A DNA stretch of 64,000 nt from DATDAH01 sp963725155 (lineage in GTDB: Bacteria; Actinomycetota; Acidimicrobiia; Acidimicrobiales; DATDAH01). The position numbers and the translations under genes were made by a program. The DNA is taken from positions 1 through 64,000 of the forward strand of contig CAVRXU010000004.1 of the NCBI GenBank assembly GCA_963725155.1. The letters are read 5' to 3'. The notes under the pieces were generated by a model. The model had not been told where the DNA came from, did no database searches, and was given only the letters and a program-made list of their open reading frames with translations. Below are positions 1 through 10,449 of the stretch, one piece after another. Every line of letters starts with the position of its first letter. Within the stretch, counting starts at the first letter, position 1.

Positions 1-84
1 TGTCGGAGGGGGGATTTGAACCCCCACGCCCTTGCGGGCACCAGCCCCTCAAGCTGGCGCGTCTGCCTGTTCCGCCACTCCGAC
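1..84 (-). tRNA. tRNA-Leu (anticodon GAG)
   Basis: The minus strand folds as a type II tRNA. A 7-bp acceptor stem (GTCGGAG with CTCCGAC, positions 78-84 and 2-8) is followed by discriminator A at position 1. The anticodon stem CCAGC/GCTGG closes the loop TTGAGGG, which gives anticodon GAG and reads CUC/CUU leucine codons. A long variable arm (TGCCCGCAAGGGCG) and the T-arm GGGGGTTCAAATCCCCC are typical of tRNA-Leu. CCA is not encoded within the window. It lies just downstream of secG on the same strand. Confidence 0.95.
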
Positions 85-106
85 GTGGGTGCGACAGCGT
101 AGCGCT

Positions 107-337
107 CTACTGCAGGAGCAGGACGAGGCCCATGGTGGTGAAGCCGAACACCAGGGCGGCCACGATCGTGATGCGGTCCAGGTTGCGTTCGACCACGGTC
201 GAGCCCGCCGCGGTGGCGCCCATGCCCCCGCCGAACATGTCGGAGAGGCCGCCACCCTTGCCGCTGTGCAGCAGCACGAGCAGGATCAGCGTCAGCGACG
301 CGATCACTTGGATGGCGATGACGACTCCGGTGAGCAC
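107..337 (-). CDS. secG: SecG preprotein translocase subunit
   Basis: This 76-residue protein has two hydrophobic segments (about residues 3-24 and 56-75) around a short glycine-rich cytosolic loop containing LLHSGKGGGLSDMFGGG, the family hallmark. SecG is an accessory subunit of the SecYEG channel in the plasma membrane and assists SecA-driven export. It is the last gene of the gap-pgk-tpiA-secG run, an order common in actinomycetes, and is followed by tRNA-Leu(GAG). The ATG start gives the usual family length. Confidence 0.95.
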   Translation of the reverse strand: MLTGVVIAIQVIASLTLILLVLLHSGKGGGLSDMFGGGMGATAAGSTVVERNLDRITIVAALVFGFTTMGLVLLLQ

Positions 338-376
338 GGCGGAAAGGCTAGCGGCGGACCCGTCGAACCTGCGTTG

Positions 377-409
377 GTTGCACCTCGGATCCGTGGTGCG
401 ATCGGCGCA
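377..409. repeat. Short palindromic repeat, copy A
   Basis: Positions 380-399 form an imperfect hairpin: GCACC and GGTGC flank the palindrome CGGATCCG with one T/T mismatch. About 25 of 33 bases of 377-409 match 33906-33938, which has the same hairpin core. It sits in the 90-bp gap between secG and tpiA and has no T-tract, so a simple terminator is unlikely. The match was found by eye and its significance is unmeasured. Confidence 0.4.
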
Positions 410-427
410 CGTTCGGGTGGGGGGCGG

Positions 428-1207
428 TCAGTCGGCCAGGCGGTACTGGACGATCCTGGCGAAGTCGTCGGGGTCGAGGCTGGCCCCACCGACGAGGGCG
501 CCGTCGATGTCGGCTTGGGCCATCAGGTCGGGGGCGTTGTTGGGCTTGACCGAGCCGCCGTACTGGATGCGGACGGCCGCGGCGGCGTCGGCCCCGAAGG
601 TCGCGGCCACGACCGAGCGCACGTGCGAGCACACGGCCTGGGCGTCCTCGGGGGTGGCGGTGCGGCCCGTGCCGATGGCCCAGATGGGCTCGTAGGCGAT
701 CACGAGGCCGGCCACGACGTCGGCCGCCACTCCGGCGAGGCCGGCCGTCACCTGCCCCGCCACCTTGTCCTCGGTGCCACCGGCCTCCCGCTCCTCGAGC
801 GTCTCGCCGCAGCAGAGGATGGGGGTCATCTCCTGGGCCAGGATGGCTTTGACCTTGCGGTTCACGTCCTCGTCGGTCTCGCCGAACAGCTCGCGGCGCT
901 CGGAGTGGCCGGCGATGACCAGGTCCACCTGGAGCTTGGCCAGCATGGGCGGGGCGATCTCGCCGGTGAAGGCCCCGTTGTCCTCCCAGTGGCAGTGCTG
1001 GGCCCCCAGGAGCAGGTCCAGCTTGTCGGCGTCGATGATGGTCTGGATCGAGCGCAGGTCCGTGAACGGCGGATGGATCGAGACGTCGACCGCGGCGTAG
1101 TCGGCCGCCGTCAGGTTGTACGACAGCTTCTGGACCGCGGCGATGGCCTCGAAGTGGTTGTGGTGCATCTTCCAGTTGCCGCTCATGAGCGGCTTGCGGT
1201 CAGACAT
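428..1207 (-). CDS. tpiA: Triosephosphate isomerase
   Basis: TIM-barrel enzyme of 259 residues that interconverts dihydroxyacetone phosphate and glyceraldehyde 3-phosphate in glycolysis. Seen in the sequence: the N-terminal SGNWKMHH substrate lysine motif, the catalytic histidine in VIAGHSERRE, the catalytic glutamate in YEPIWAIGTG with the adjoining flexible loop, and the phosphate-binding QYGGSV followed by GALVGGASL near the C-terminus. The length is normal. The ATG start at 1205-1207 overlaps the end of pgk by 8 nt, which implies translational coupling. Confidence 0.97.
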   Translation of the reverse strand: MSDRKPLMSGNWKMHHNHFEAIAAVQKLSYNLTAADYAAVDVSIHPPFTDLRSIQTIIDADKLDLLLGAQHCHWEDNGAFTGEIAPPMLAKLQVDLVIAGHSERRELFGETDEDVNRKVKAILAQEMTPILCCGETLEEREAGGTEDKVAGQVTAGLAGVAADVVAGLVIAYEPIWAIGTGRTATPEDAQAVCSHVRSVVAATFGADAAAAVRIQYGGSVKPNNAPDLMAQADIDGALVGGASLDPDDFARIVQYRLAD

Positions 1208-2345
1208 TCGGTGCCTTTCTGAGGGCGGCCAGGCCGGGCAGGTCGCCCTGCTCGAGCAGTTCCAGCGACGCTCCCCCGCCCGTCGACAGGTGGTCGACGT
1301 CCTTCGCCAGCCCGAACTGGGCCAGCGCGGCGGCGCTGTCACCGCCACCGACCACGGTGAACGCCCGGGTCTCGGCCACGGCCTCGGCCACAGTGCGGGT
1401 GCCGGCCTCGAAGCGGGGGTCCTCGAAGACCCCCATCGGGCCGTTCCAGAGGACGGTGCGGGCGTCGACGGATGATGTCGGTGAACTCCGCGGCGCTGCC
1501 GGGGCCGATGTCGAGGCCCATCCAGCCGTCGGGGATGGACGTACCCATCTGGCGGACGTCCCCACCGGCGTCCGGGTCCCCGAGCTTCCCGCCCGGGCCG
1601 AGGGCGGTGATGTCGGACGGCAGGTGGATGGCGTCGGTCTGTTCGAGCAGCGCCCGGCAGGTCTCGATCTGGTCCTCCTCGACCAGCGAGGCGCCGATCG
1701 ATTTGCCCTGGGCGGCGAGGAACGTGAAGCACATGCCGCCGCCGACGATCAGGGTGTCGACGACGTCGAGCAGGGCCTCGATCACGCCGAGCTTGTCGCT
1801 GACCTTGGCCCCACCGAGGACGGCCACGAACGGTCGCTGCGGGTCGTTGCGGATGCCGAGCAGGACCTCGACCTCCCGGGCGAGCAGCCGACCGGCGGCG
1901 CTGGGCAGGCTGCGCGGCGGGCCCACGATGGAGGCGTGGGCCCGGTGGGAGGCCCCGAAGGCGTCGTTGACGTAGCCCTCCTGGCCTTCGACCAGACGGG
2001 CCACGAACGCCGGATCGTCGGCGGTCTCTCCCGGGTCGAAGCGCAGGTTCTCGAGCAGGGCGACGCCGGGCGCCAGCTCGGCGAGGCGCTGCCGGACCGG
2101 CTCGACGGAGAATGCCGGGTCCGGGCCCTTGGGCCGGCCCAGGTGGCTCATCGCCGTGACCACGGCGCCGCGCTCGGTCAGCCAGTGCAACGTGGGCAGG
2201 GCGGCCCGGATCCGGAGGTCGTCGACGATGCGGCCGTCGTCCAGGGGGACGTTGAAGTCACACCGGACGAGGATCCGCTTGCCGTCGAGGCCGCCGAGGG
2301 CGGCCTCGAGGTCCTCCAGGACGGGGACGCCCGTGGGCGTCGGGC

Positions 2346-2349
<4 letters not shown>
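1200..2349 (-). CDS. pgk: Phosphoglycerate kinase (one frameshift in this sequence)
   Basis: Converts 1,3-bisphosphoglycerate and ADP to 3-phosphoglycerate and ATP. The N-terminal RILVRCDFNVPLDDGR and the AVLGGAKVSDKLGVI motif are intact. Near position 1470 the frame shifts by one base: the text reads EFTDII and then continues in another frame as DARTVLWNGPMGVFE, with the ATP-site VVGGGDSAAAL further on. Removing a single C or G restores a normal-length enzyme. I chose the TTG at 2347-2349, whose TTGA overlaps the gap stop; no ATG or GTG lies near the expected N-terminus. The break is probably a sequencing error because the gene is essential and otherwise perfect. Confidence 0.92.
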
Positions 2350-3353
<1,004 letters not shown>

Positions 3354-3430
3354 GCTCTGGAGATCTCCTCGTTGCGGTGGTTGGTGCGGGGCGCGATCGG
3401 TGCGTCGCTCCTGTAGTCCCGCCGCCGACC

Positions 3431-4285
3431 CTACCTGTCGAGGTCGCGGTGGGTCACGGTGGGTCGGCGCCCGGCCCGCCGCAGGTGGGTGGCGATCTCC
3501 TCGGCGATGGCCACCGACCGGTGCCGCCCACCCGTGCACCCGAAGGCGATCGTCAGGTAGCTCTTGCCCTCGGCCTCGTAGGCCGGCAGGAGCAGGTCGA
3601 GCAGGTCCTCCAAGCGGCTCAGGAAGGCCTTGGTCTCGGGCTGGCGGAGCACGAAGGCCCGCACCGGGGCGTCCAGGCCGGTGAGCGGGCGCAGCTCCTC
3701 GACCCAGTGGGGGTTGGGCAGGAAGCGGCAGTCCAGCACCAGGTCCACGTCGAGGGGCAGGCCGTGCTTGTAGCCGAACGAGACGACGGTGGTCTGCATG
3801 CCGGCCGTTGGGTCGTCGGTGCCGAACAGGTCCCGGATGCGGTCCCGGAGCTGATGCACGTTGAGGTCGGTGGTGTCGACGACCACGTCGGCCTCGGCCT
3901 TGACCGGCTCCAGCATCGTCCGCTCGACGGCGATGGCCTGGCCGAGGCTGGTCTCGTCCCCCGCCGTCGGGTGGCGGCGCCGGCTGCCCTCGTAGCGGCG
4001 CACCAGGACCTCGGTGCTGGCGTCCAGGAAGAGCACCCGGACCCGGGTGTCGGCGGCCCGGAGCGACGCCACGGACGGCAACACCTGGGCCAGGTCCGAG
4101 GTCGTGCCCACCGCCAGCGCGACCCGGTCGTAGGTGGCGTCGGTCCCGGCGGCCAGCTCGGCCACCTTCGGGATCAGAGCGGGCGGGAGGTTGTCGATGA
4201 CGAACCACCCCAGGTCTTCGAAGTCGTCCGCGGCCGATGACCGCCCGGCCCCCGAGAGGCCGGCGATGATGACGAACTCCCCGAT
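3431..4285 (-). CDS. rapZ: RapZ/YvcJ-family nucleotide-binding adaptor
   Basis: P-loop ATP/GTP-binding protein of about 284 residues. It shows the Walker A GLSGAGRSS close to the N-terminus, LFLDASTEVLVRRYEGSRRRHP, and the C-terminal conserved SFGYKHGLP and IAFGCTGGRHRSV. In other bacteria RapZ family proteins act as nucleotide-dependent or RNA-binding regulators; the exact role in this lineage is not known from sequence. It sits in the uvrC-rapZ order usual for actinomycetes. No ATG, GTG or TTG occurs in frame near the expected start: the protein seems to begin at IGEFVIIAGL with codon ATC (4283-4285), or a base is wrong there. Confidence 0.88.
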   Translation of the reverse strand: MGEFVIIAGLSGAGRSSAADDFEDLGWFVIDNLPPALIPKVAELAAGTDATYDRVALAVGTTSDLAQVLPSVASLRAADTRVRVLFLDASTEVLVRRYEGSRRRHPTAGDETSLGQAIAVERTMLEPVKAEADVVVDTTDLNVHQLRDRIRDLFGTDDPTAGMQTTVVSFGYKHGLPLDVDLVLDCRFLPNPHWVEELRPLTGLDAPVRAFVLRQPETKAFLSRLEDLLDLLLPAYEAEGKSYLTIAFGCTGGRHRSVAIAEEIATHLRRAGRRPTVTHRDLDR

Positions 4286-4287
4286 GG

Positions 4288-5009
4288 CTACGAGCGTACG
4301 GCCCGGAGGAAGAGCAGCCGGGGAATGGTGGCGGCCTGCTGGTATTCGGTGGCCCGGGCCAGGAACCCGGGCGGCGGGGCGGGCTCCTCCATGCGCACCA
4401 GGGACAGCCCGGCGTCGGCCATCAGGTTCACGTAGCGGGACAGGGGCCGGTGGACGAAGGGCAGCACGACTCCCGGCGCCACCTCCTCGTCCCGCACGTC
4501 CTCGACCAGGTAGGCCCCGACCCGCCAGTACTGCTCCGGCGGTTCCATGATCTGGTCGTCGACCCACCCGCTGTCCGGGGTCTGGAGCAGCGGGTGGTTG
4601 AGGAAGAACAGGAAGCGGCCCCCCGGCTCGAGGACCCGAGCGACCTCCTGGATCGGTGGTTCGGGGTCCAGCAGGTGCTCGAAGACGAGACAGGCGATCA
4701 CGGCGTCGAAGGCACCGTCGGCGAAGGGCAGGCGCTCGGCGCCGGAACGGGCGTAGCTCGGCCCGCCCGCCCGCGCGCCGCGGCCCGGATCTGCGACGGC
4801 GTCGGGTCCACCCCCACCACGTCGGCGCCGAGGTCGGCGGCTCGGCGGGCCAGCTGACCCTCCCCCGTACCGACGTCGAGGACCCGTCGGGCCCCGGCCA
4901 GGTGCGCCTCGGCCAGGGGCAGGATCTGCTCCTCGTACTCCGGGTCGGCGCCATCGGTGAAGCCGTCCTGCCACCAGCCCGCGTGGGTCTCCCAGGGGTC
5001 AGCGGTCAC
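4288..5009 (-). CDS. SAM-dependent methyltransferase (frameshifted)
   Basis: Class I methyltransferase of about 240 residues. The first part carries motif I VLDVGTGEGQLARRAADLG and VVGVDPTPSQI; the second part, in another frame, carries AERLPFADGAFDAVIACLV and VARVLEPGGRFLFFLNHPLL. The frame break lies in a GC-only run near 4770. The GTG start at 5007-5009 directly abuts the uvrC stop and its own TAG (4288-4290) lies next to rapZ, so it appears co-transcribed with both. The substrate is unknown; small molecules or lipids are typical for this fold. Confidence 0.8.
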
Positions 5010-6886
5010 TCATCGACCCGGCCGGGACGCGGGCTTGTGGATCTTGTCGTAGACGGCCTGGGCCACGGTGTCCGGCAGCCAGGCCAACGCCTGCAGTTGG
5101 CCCAGCTCGGCCCGCTTCACCGCGGTGACCCCGCCCAGCTCCTTGATCAGCCGCTTCCTTCCGGACGGGGCCGAGGCCGGGGACCTCGTCGAGCACCGAG
5201 GTCGTCATGCGCTTGCCCCGCAGCTCGCGGTGGAAGGTGATGGCGAAGCGGTGGGCCTCGTCCCGGATGCGCTGGAGCAGGTACAGCGCCTCGGACTGGC
5301 GGGGCAGGCGGATGGGGTCGGCCTGGCCCGGCACGTAGACCTCCTCGAAGCGCTTGGCCAGCGAGGCGCACCGGGATCTCCTCGTCGAGGCCGAGCTCCT
5401 GCGAGCACCCGCTCGGCCACCGCGAGCTGGCCCTTGCCGCCGTCGACGAGGAGCAGCTGGGGCGGATAGGCGAACTTGCCCTCCCGCTCCCCCGCCGGCA
5501 GCTTGCGTTCGGCCAGGTAGGCCTTGAGCCGCCGGGTCAGCACCTCCTCCATGGCCGCGAAGTCGTCGTTGCCGTCGACGGTCTTGATCTTGAACCGGCG
5601 GTACTCGGACTTCTTGGGCAGCCCGTCCTCCAGCACCACCATCGAGCCGACGTAGTCGGTGCCCTGGATGTGGCTCATGTCGTAGCACTCGATGCGCAGC
5701 GGAGCCTCGGGCAGGCCGAGGTGCTCCTGGAGCTCGTTGAGGGCCCGGGCCCGGCTGTTGTGGTCGCTGGCGCGGCGCAGGCGGTGGCGCACGAACTCCT
5801 CGGAGGCGTTGCGGGTCACCGTCTCCTGCAGGGTCCGCTTGTCGCCCCGCTGGGGCACCCGGATCGTGACCGCGGAGCCCCGCAGGGAGGTGAGCCAGTC
5901 GCTCGTAGAGATCGGGGTCGTCGGGCTCGGACGGGACCAGGACGGTCTTGGGCAGGCCGAGCGGCAGCGGCTCGCCAGTAGAGCCCTTCCAGGATGTCGC
6001 CGATCAGCTCGCCGGGCTGGAGGTCCTCGACCTTGTCGACGATGAACCCCTTGCGCCCCACGACCCGGCCCCGGCGCACGAAGAAGACCTGCACGGCCGC
6101 CTCCAGTTCGTCGTCGGCCAGACCGAGCACGTCGAAGTCCTCGTTGCGCTCGGCCACCATCTGCTGCGTCTCGATGGCCTTGCGCACGCTGCTCAGCTGG
6201 TCCCGGAGGCGGGCCGCCCGCTCGAACTCCAGCTCGTCGCCGCCGCCTGCATCTCCCGCTCGAGGCGCTTGACGATGGTGTCGGTGTCGCCGTCGAGGAA
6301 GGCCAGCAGCTCGTCGGTCAGCACCTGGTACGCCTCCCGGTCGATCTCGCCGACGCAGGGCCCGGAGCACTTCTCGATGTGGAACAGCAGGCAGGGCCGA
6401 CCCAGCTTCTGGTGCAGGTCGAACTTGTTGTCCGAGCAGGTGCGCAGCGGGAACGTGCGCAGCAGCAGGTCGAGGGTCTCCCGGATGGCGTAGGCGTGGC
6501 CGAACGGCCCGAAGTAGCGCACGCCCTTGCGCTTGGCGCCCCGCATGACCATCGGGCCGGGGCCAGTCGTCGCCCACGGTGACCGCCAGGAACGGGTAGC
6601 TCTTGTCGTCCACCAGGCGGACGTTGAACCGGGGCCGGTGCTGCTTGATCAGGTTGTACTCGAGCATCAGCGCTTCGACGTCGTTGGCCACCTGGATCCA
6701 CTCGACGGACTCCGCGGTCGCCACCATCTGGGCGGTGCGGGCCGGCAGGTGCTTCTGGAAGTAGTTCGACAGCCGGGACCGCAGTGACGAGGCCTTGCCC
6801 ACGTAGATGACCCGGCCGTCCTCGTCCTTGAACTGGTACGAACCGGGGCCGTCGGGGATGGTGCCGGTGGGGGGACGCTCGACCAT
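5010..6886 (-). CDS. uvrC: UvrC excinuclease subunit (about seven frameshifts)
   Basis: The UvrABC nuclease subunit that makes both incisions at damaged DNA. In order: GIY-YIG nuclease (GSYQFKDEDGRVIYVGKA, residues 14-31), the cysteine cluster region LLFHIEKCSGPCVGEI, a UvrB-binding UVR motif (DELEFERAARLRDQL), the RNase H-like endonuclease part with IECYDMSHIQGTDYVGSMV, and C-terminal helix-hairpin-helix repeats (LDEVPGLGP...KELGGVTAV). Frame breaks lie near 6553, 6243, 5978, 5901, 5403, 5370 and 5161. Most are cured by deleting one C or G. The gene diverges from ilvA. Confidence 0.92.
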
Positions 6887-6927
6887 GTCGGCGTTCAGCC
6901 TACGGTGGGGGCATCACACCGGATCTG

Positions 6928-8124
6928 GTGTCCCTGGCGGACGTGCTCGAGGCACGGGACCGCATCGGCGACCGCCTGCGGAGGACGCCGACCTGGCGCT
7001 CCGACTCCCTATCCCGCCACTGCGGGCGCACCGTCCTGCTGAAGGCCGAGTACCTCCAGCGGACGGGGTCGTTCAAGCCCCGCGGCGCGTTGAACCTGCT
7101 CGCCACCCTGCCCCCGGAGGTCGACGAGATCGTCGCGGCCAGCGCCGGCAACCATGCCCAGGGCGTGGCCCTGGCCGCTGGTTTCACCGACCGCCACGCC
7201 ACCATCTTCATGCCCGTCACCGCCTCCCTGCCCAAGGTGCAGGCCACTCGGGACTACGGCGCCGACGTGATCCTGGAGGGGGCCACCGTCGACGACGCCA
7301 TCGGTCTGGCCAAGGCCCGCGCCGAAGCCACCGGTGCGGTCTTCGCCAGTCCCTTCGACCACCCCCTCGTGATCGCCGGACAGGGCACGGTGGGCCTGGA
7401 GATCGCCGAGGACGCCCCGGAGGCCGAGGCCGTCGTCGTGCCCGTCGGCGGCGGCGGCCTGATCAGCGGCGTGGCGACCGCGCTCCGCGCTCTGGCGCCC
7501 GAGACGCGGGTCGTCGGGGTGCAGGCCGAGGGCGCGGCCTGCCTGTTGCCCTCGCTGGCCGCCGGCACCGCTCGGTCCCTGGAGCGGGTGACCACCATCG
7601 CCGACGGCATCGCCATCAAGTCCCCGTCGCCCCTCACCCTGGCCCACGCCCAGGCCTACGTGGACGACGTCGTCACGGTGGACGACGACGAGATCGGTCG
7701 GGCCCTGGTGCTGCTGTTGGAGCGGGCCAAGGCGGTCGTGGAACCGGCGGGCGCGGTGGGCCTGGCCGCCGTCCTCGGCGGGAAGGTTCCCGGCGACGGC
7801 CCCGTCGTCGTCGTGCTCTCCGGTGGCAACGTGGACCCTCTGCTGCTGGTCAAGCTCATCGACCACGGGCTGTCAGCCAGCGGGCGCTTCCTGCGCATCA
7901 GCGCCCGGGTGCCCGACCATCCGGGAGCACTGGCCGAGCTGACCAAGGTCATCGCCTCCCAAGACGTCAACATCCTGGACGTCGAGCACCATCGGGAAGG
8001 GGCCGGCGTGGGGGTCGACGAGGTCGAGGTCGACTTCACCCTGGAGACCCACGATCGGGCCCACGGTGACCACGTGGTCGCCGCGTTGGAGCTGCGGGGG
8101 ATCACCGTGGAGGTGGTCCACTAG
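6928..8124 (+). CDS. ilvA: Threonine ammonia-lyase with ACT domain
   Basis: PLP enzyme of 398 residues that deaminates threonine to 2-oxobutanoate, the entry to isoleucine synthesis or threonine catabolism. The PLP lysine is in RTGSFKPRGAL, the substrate loop is SAGNHAQG, and the phosphate-binding glycine loop is VPVGGGGLISG. A C-terminal ACT-like regulatory domain (about residues 325-398, RISARVPDHPGALAEL) follows the catalytic part. The short single-ACT form resembles TdcB/IlvA2 enzymes rather than the long two-ACT IlvA. GTG start; 41 bp from the divergent uvrC. Confidence 0.9.
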   Translation: MSLADVLEARDRIGDRLRRTPTWRSDSLSRHCGRTVLLKAEYLQRTGSFKPRGALNLLATLPPEVDEIVAASAGNHAQGVALAAGFTDRHATIFMPVTASLPKVQATRDYGADVILEGATVDDAIGLAKARAEATGAVFASPFDHPLVIAGQGTVGLEIAEDAPEAEAVVVPVGGGGLISGVATALRALAPETRVVGVQAEGAACLLPSLAAGTARSLERVTTIADGIAIKSPSPLTLAHAQAYVDDVVTVDDDEIGRALVLLLERAKAVVEPAGAVGLAAVLGGKVPGDGPVVVVLSGGNVDPLLLVKLIDHGLSASGRFLRISARVPDHPGALAELTKVIASQDVNILDVEHHREGAGVGVDEVEVDFTLETHDRAHGDHVVAALELRGITVEVVH

Positions 8125-8280
8125 CGGAACAGCGGCCGACCGCCAGGGGTTGGGTAGAGTGCAAACGACCGGTCCGGGATCCGGCGACATATCGGCTCTG
8201 AGAGCGACATCCCCGTGGCGTGGCGTCCGGACTGCCCCCACCGCTCACATCGGAGCCTCCTCATGGGAGGTCACAACTGC

Positions 8281-9375
8281 ATGCTGCGGCTCCAAGCGCC
8301 CCTACCTGACGACTACCGGAACGCGTCCGACGAGGACCTGGCCGAGCGGATCCGGGTGGCCAAGGCCGCCCTCGGCCCGCAGCTGTTCATCCTCGGGCAC
8401 CACTACCAGCGGGACGAGGTCATGGTCTGGGCCGATGCCCGGGGCGACTCCTTCAAGCTGGCTCAGATGGCCAAAGGCCGGCCCGATGCCGCCTACATCG
8501 TGTTCTGCGGCGTGCACTTCATGGCCGAGTCGGCCGACATCCTGACCAGCGACGACCAAGCCGTGATCCTCCCCGACCTGAACGCGGGCTGCTCGATGGC
8601 GGACATGGCCGACCTGGACCAGGTCGAGGAGGCCTGGGAGACCCTCGAGCGCATGATCGACATCGACCGGGTCGTGCCCGTCACGTACATGAACTCGTCG
8701 GCCGCGCTCAAAGCGTTCGTGGGCGAGCACGGCGGCGCCGTCTGCACGTCGTCCAACGCCCGCGCCGTCCTGGACTGGGCCTTCGAGCGGGGCGACAAGA
8801 CGCTGTTCTTCCCGGACCAGCACCTGGGCCGCAACACCGGCTACGAGATGGGCTACGACGAGGCGGACATGCGGGTGTGGAACCCCCGCCTCGACGCCGG
8901 CGGGCTGACCGAGGCCGACGCCAAGGAGGCCCGCTTCCTGCTCTGGAAGGGGCACTGCTCGGTCCACCAGCGCTTCCGGCCGGAGCACGTCGACACCTTC
9001 CGGGCCGAGCACCCCGGCGCCATCGTCGTGGTCCACCCCGAGTGCGCCCACGAGACCGTGGCGATGGCCGACGTGGTCGGCTCCACCGAGGGGATCATCC
9101 GCACCATCGCCGACGCCCCCGACGGCGCCGTCATCGGTGTGGGCACCGAGATCCACCTGGTCAACCGCCTCAACGCCGAGACGCCCGGCAAGACCGTGCT
9201 GTCCCTCGACCCGCTGGTCTGCCCGTGCTCGACCATGTTCCGCATCGACGGCCCCCACCTGGCCTGGGTCCTCGAGAACCTGGTCGAGGGCAACGTCGTG
9301 AACCGGATCACGGTCGACCCCGAGACCACCGAATGGGCCCGGGTGGCCCTCGATCGGATGCTGGAGATCACCTGA
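8281..9375 (+). CDS. nadA: Quinolinate synthase A
   Basis: Condenses iminoaspartate with dihydroxyacetone phosphate to quinolinate for NAD synthesis, using a 4Fe-4S cluster. Cysteines sit in the expected contexts YIVFCGVHFMAESADIL, VVHPECAHETV and LVCPCSTMFRIDG; FILGHHYQRDEVM gives the N-terminal substrate histidines. 364 residues from ATG 8281, which is preceded by GGGAGG at 8265-8270. An upstream in-frame ATG at 8263 is possible but less well placed. nadB and nadC are not in the window. Confidence 0.95.
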   Translation: MLRLQAPLPDDYRNASDEDLAERIRVAKAALGPQLFILGHHYQRDEVMVWADARGDSFKLAQMAKGRPDAAYIVFCGVHFMAESADILTSDDQAVILPDLNAGCSMADMADLDQVEEAWETLERMIDIDRVVPVTYMNSSAALKAFVGEHGGAVCTSSNARAVLDWAFERGDKTLFFPDQHLGRNTGYEMGYDEADMRVWNPRLDAGGLTEADAKEARFLLWKGHCSVHQRFRPEHVDTFRAEHPGAIVVVHPECAHETVAMADVVGSTEGIIRTIADAPDGAVIGVGTEIHLVNRLNAETPGKTVLSLDPLVCPCSTMFRIDGPHLAWVLENLVEGNVVNRITVDPETTEWARVALDRMLEIT

Positions 9376-9428
9376 TCCAACGGTAAGTGCTCAGCGCCAC
9401 CACGCAGAGAGAAACCGGGCGGGACGTG

Positions 9429-9440
9429 GGTCGTACGACC
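9429..9440. promoter_or_regulatory. Perfect 12-bp palindrome upstream of pseB
   Basis: GGTCGTACGACC reads the same on both strands and lies 34 bp before the pseB start, in the 99-bp gap after nadA. It could be an operator for a dimeric regulator of the glycan operon. Nothing else supports that, and a palindrome this size can arise by chance in GC-rich DNA. Confidence 0.2.
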
Positions 9441-9474
9441 TAACCGCGGGGCATCCGTCGGCCGATGGACGGAC

Positions 9475-10445
9475 ATGGACCTCTCCGGTCAGACCATCCT
9501 GCTCACGGGCGGCACCGGCTCGTTCGGCAACGCCTTCGTGGAGCGGCTGCTCGCCGACAACGACGACGTGACCATTCGGGTCTACTCCCGCGACGAGCTG
9601 AAGCAGTCGGAGATGAAGACCCGCTTCGGCGACGTGCAGGTCCGCTACATGCTCGGCGACGTCCGCAACCGGGCCCGCATGACCCGGGCCTGCCAGGGCG
9701 TCGACATGATCGTCCACGCCGCGGCCATGAAGCAGGTGCCGGCCTGTGAGTACAACCCCTTCGAGGCCGTGCAGACCAACGTGCTCGGCGCTCAGCACGT
9801 CGTGGACTGCGCCATCGATGCCGGCGTCAGGCAGGTCGTGGCCCTGTCGACCGACAAGGCCGTGAACCCGGTCAACCTCTACGGCGCCACCAAGCTCTGC
9901 GAGGAGAAGATCATCGTCCAGGGCAACGCCTACGCCGCCGCCTTCGACACCCGCCTCTCCTGTGTTCGGTACGGCAACGTCGTCGGCTCCCGGGGCTCGG
10001 TCGTCCCCCTGTTCCAGGAGCAGCTCAAGACCGGGAAGCTCACGATCACCGACGAGCGGATGACCCGCTTCTGGATCACGCTGCCCGCAGGCCGTCGACC
10101 TGGTCCTGTTCGCCTCGAGAACGCCAAGGGCGGCGAGATCTTCATCCCCAAGATCCCGTCGATGCGCATGACCGACCTCGCCGAGGCCATGGCCCCCGGT
10201 GTCGCCACCGAGATCATCGGCATCCGGCCCGGCGAGAAGCTGCACGAGGTCCTGCTCACCGACGACGAGGCCCGGCACGCCATCGAGCCGACGACATCTA
10301 CGTCGTCCTGCCCGAGCACCCCTGGTGGACCGCCGAGCACCCGTGGATCGAGGGCAAGCCGCTCGACGACGACTTCGTCTACGCCAGCAACACGAACGAC
10401 TGGTGGCTCACCTCCGACGAGCTCCAGCAGCGCATCGTCGCCTGA
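9475..10445 (+). CDS. pseB: UDP-GlcNAc 4,6-dehydratase (inverting), PseB type (frameshifted)
   Basis: SDR-family enzyme that dehydrates and C5-epimerises UDP-GlcNAc, first step to pseudaminic-type sugars. NAD-binding ILLTGGTGSFGNAFV opens the protein; LSTDKAVNPVNLYGATK holds the catalytic region, and DERMTRFWITL is the PseB-clade signature. An extra G near 10087 and a missing base near 10113 garble about ten residues (should read QAVDLVLFALENAKGG). Another missing base near 10288 shifts the last 50 residues, which then read DDIYVVLPEHPWW to the TGA at 10443-10445. Corrected length about 323 residues. First gene of a forward operon. Confidence 0.88.
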
Positions 10446-10449
10446 GCCC

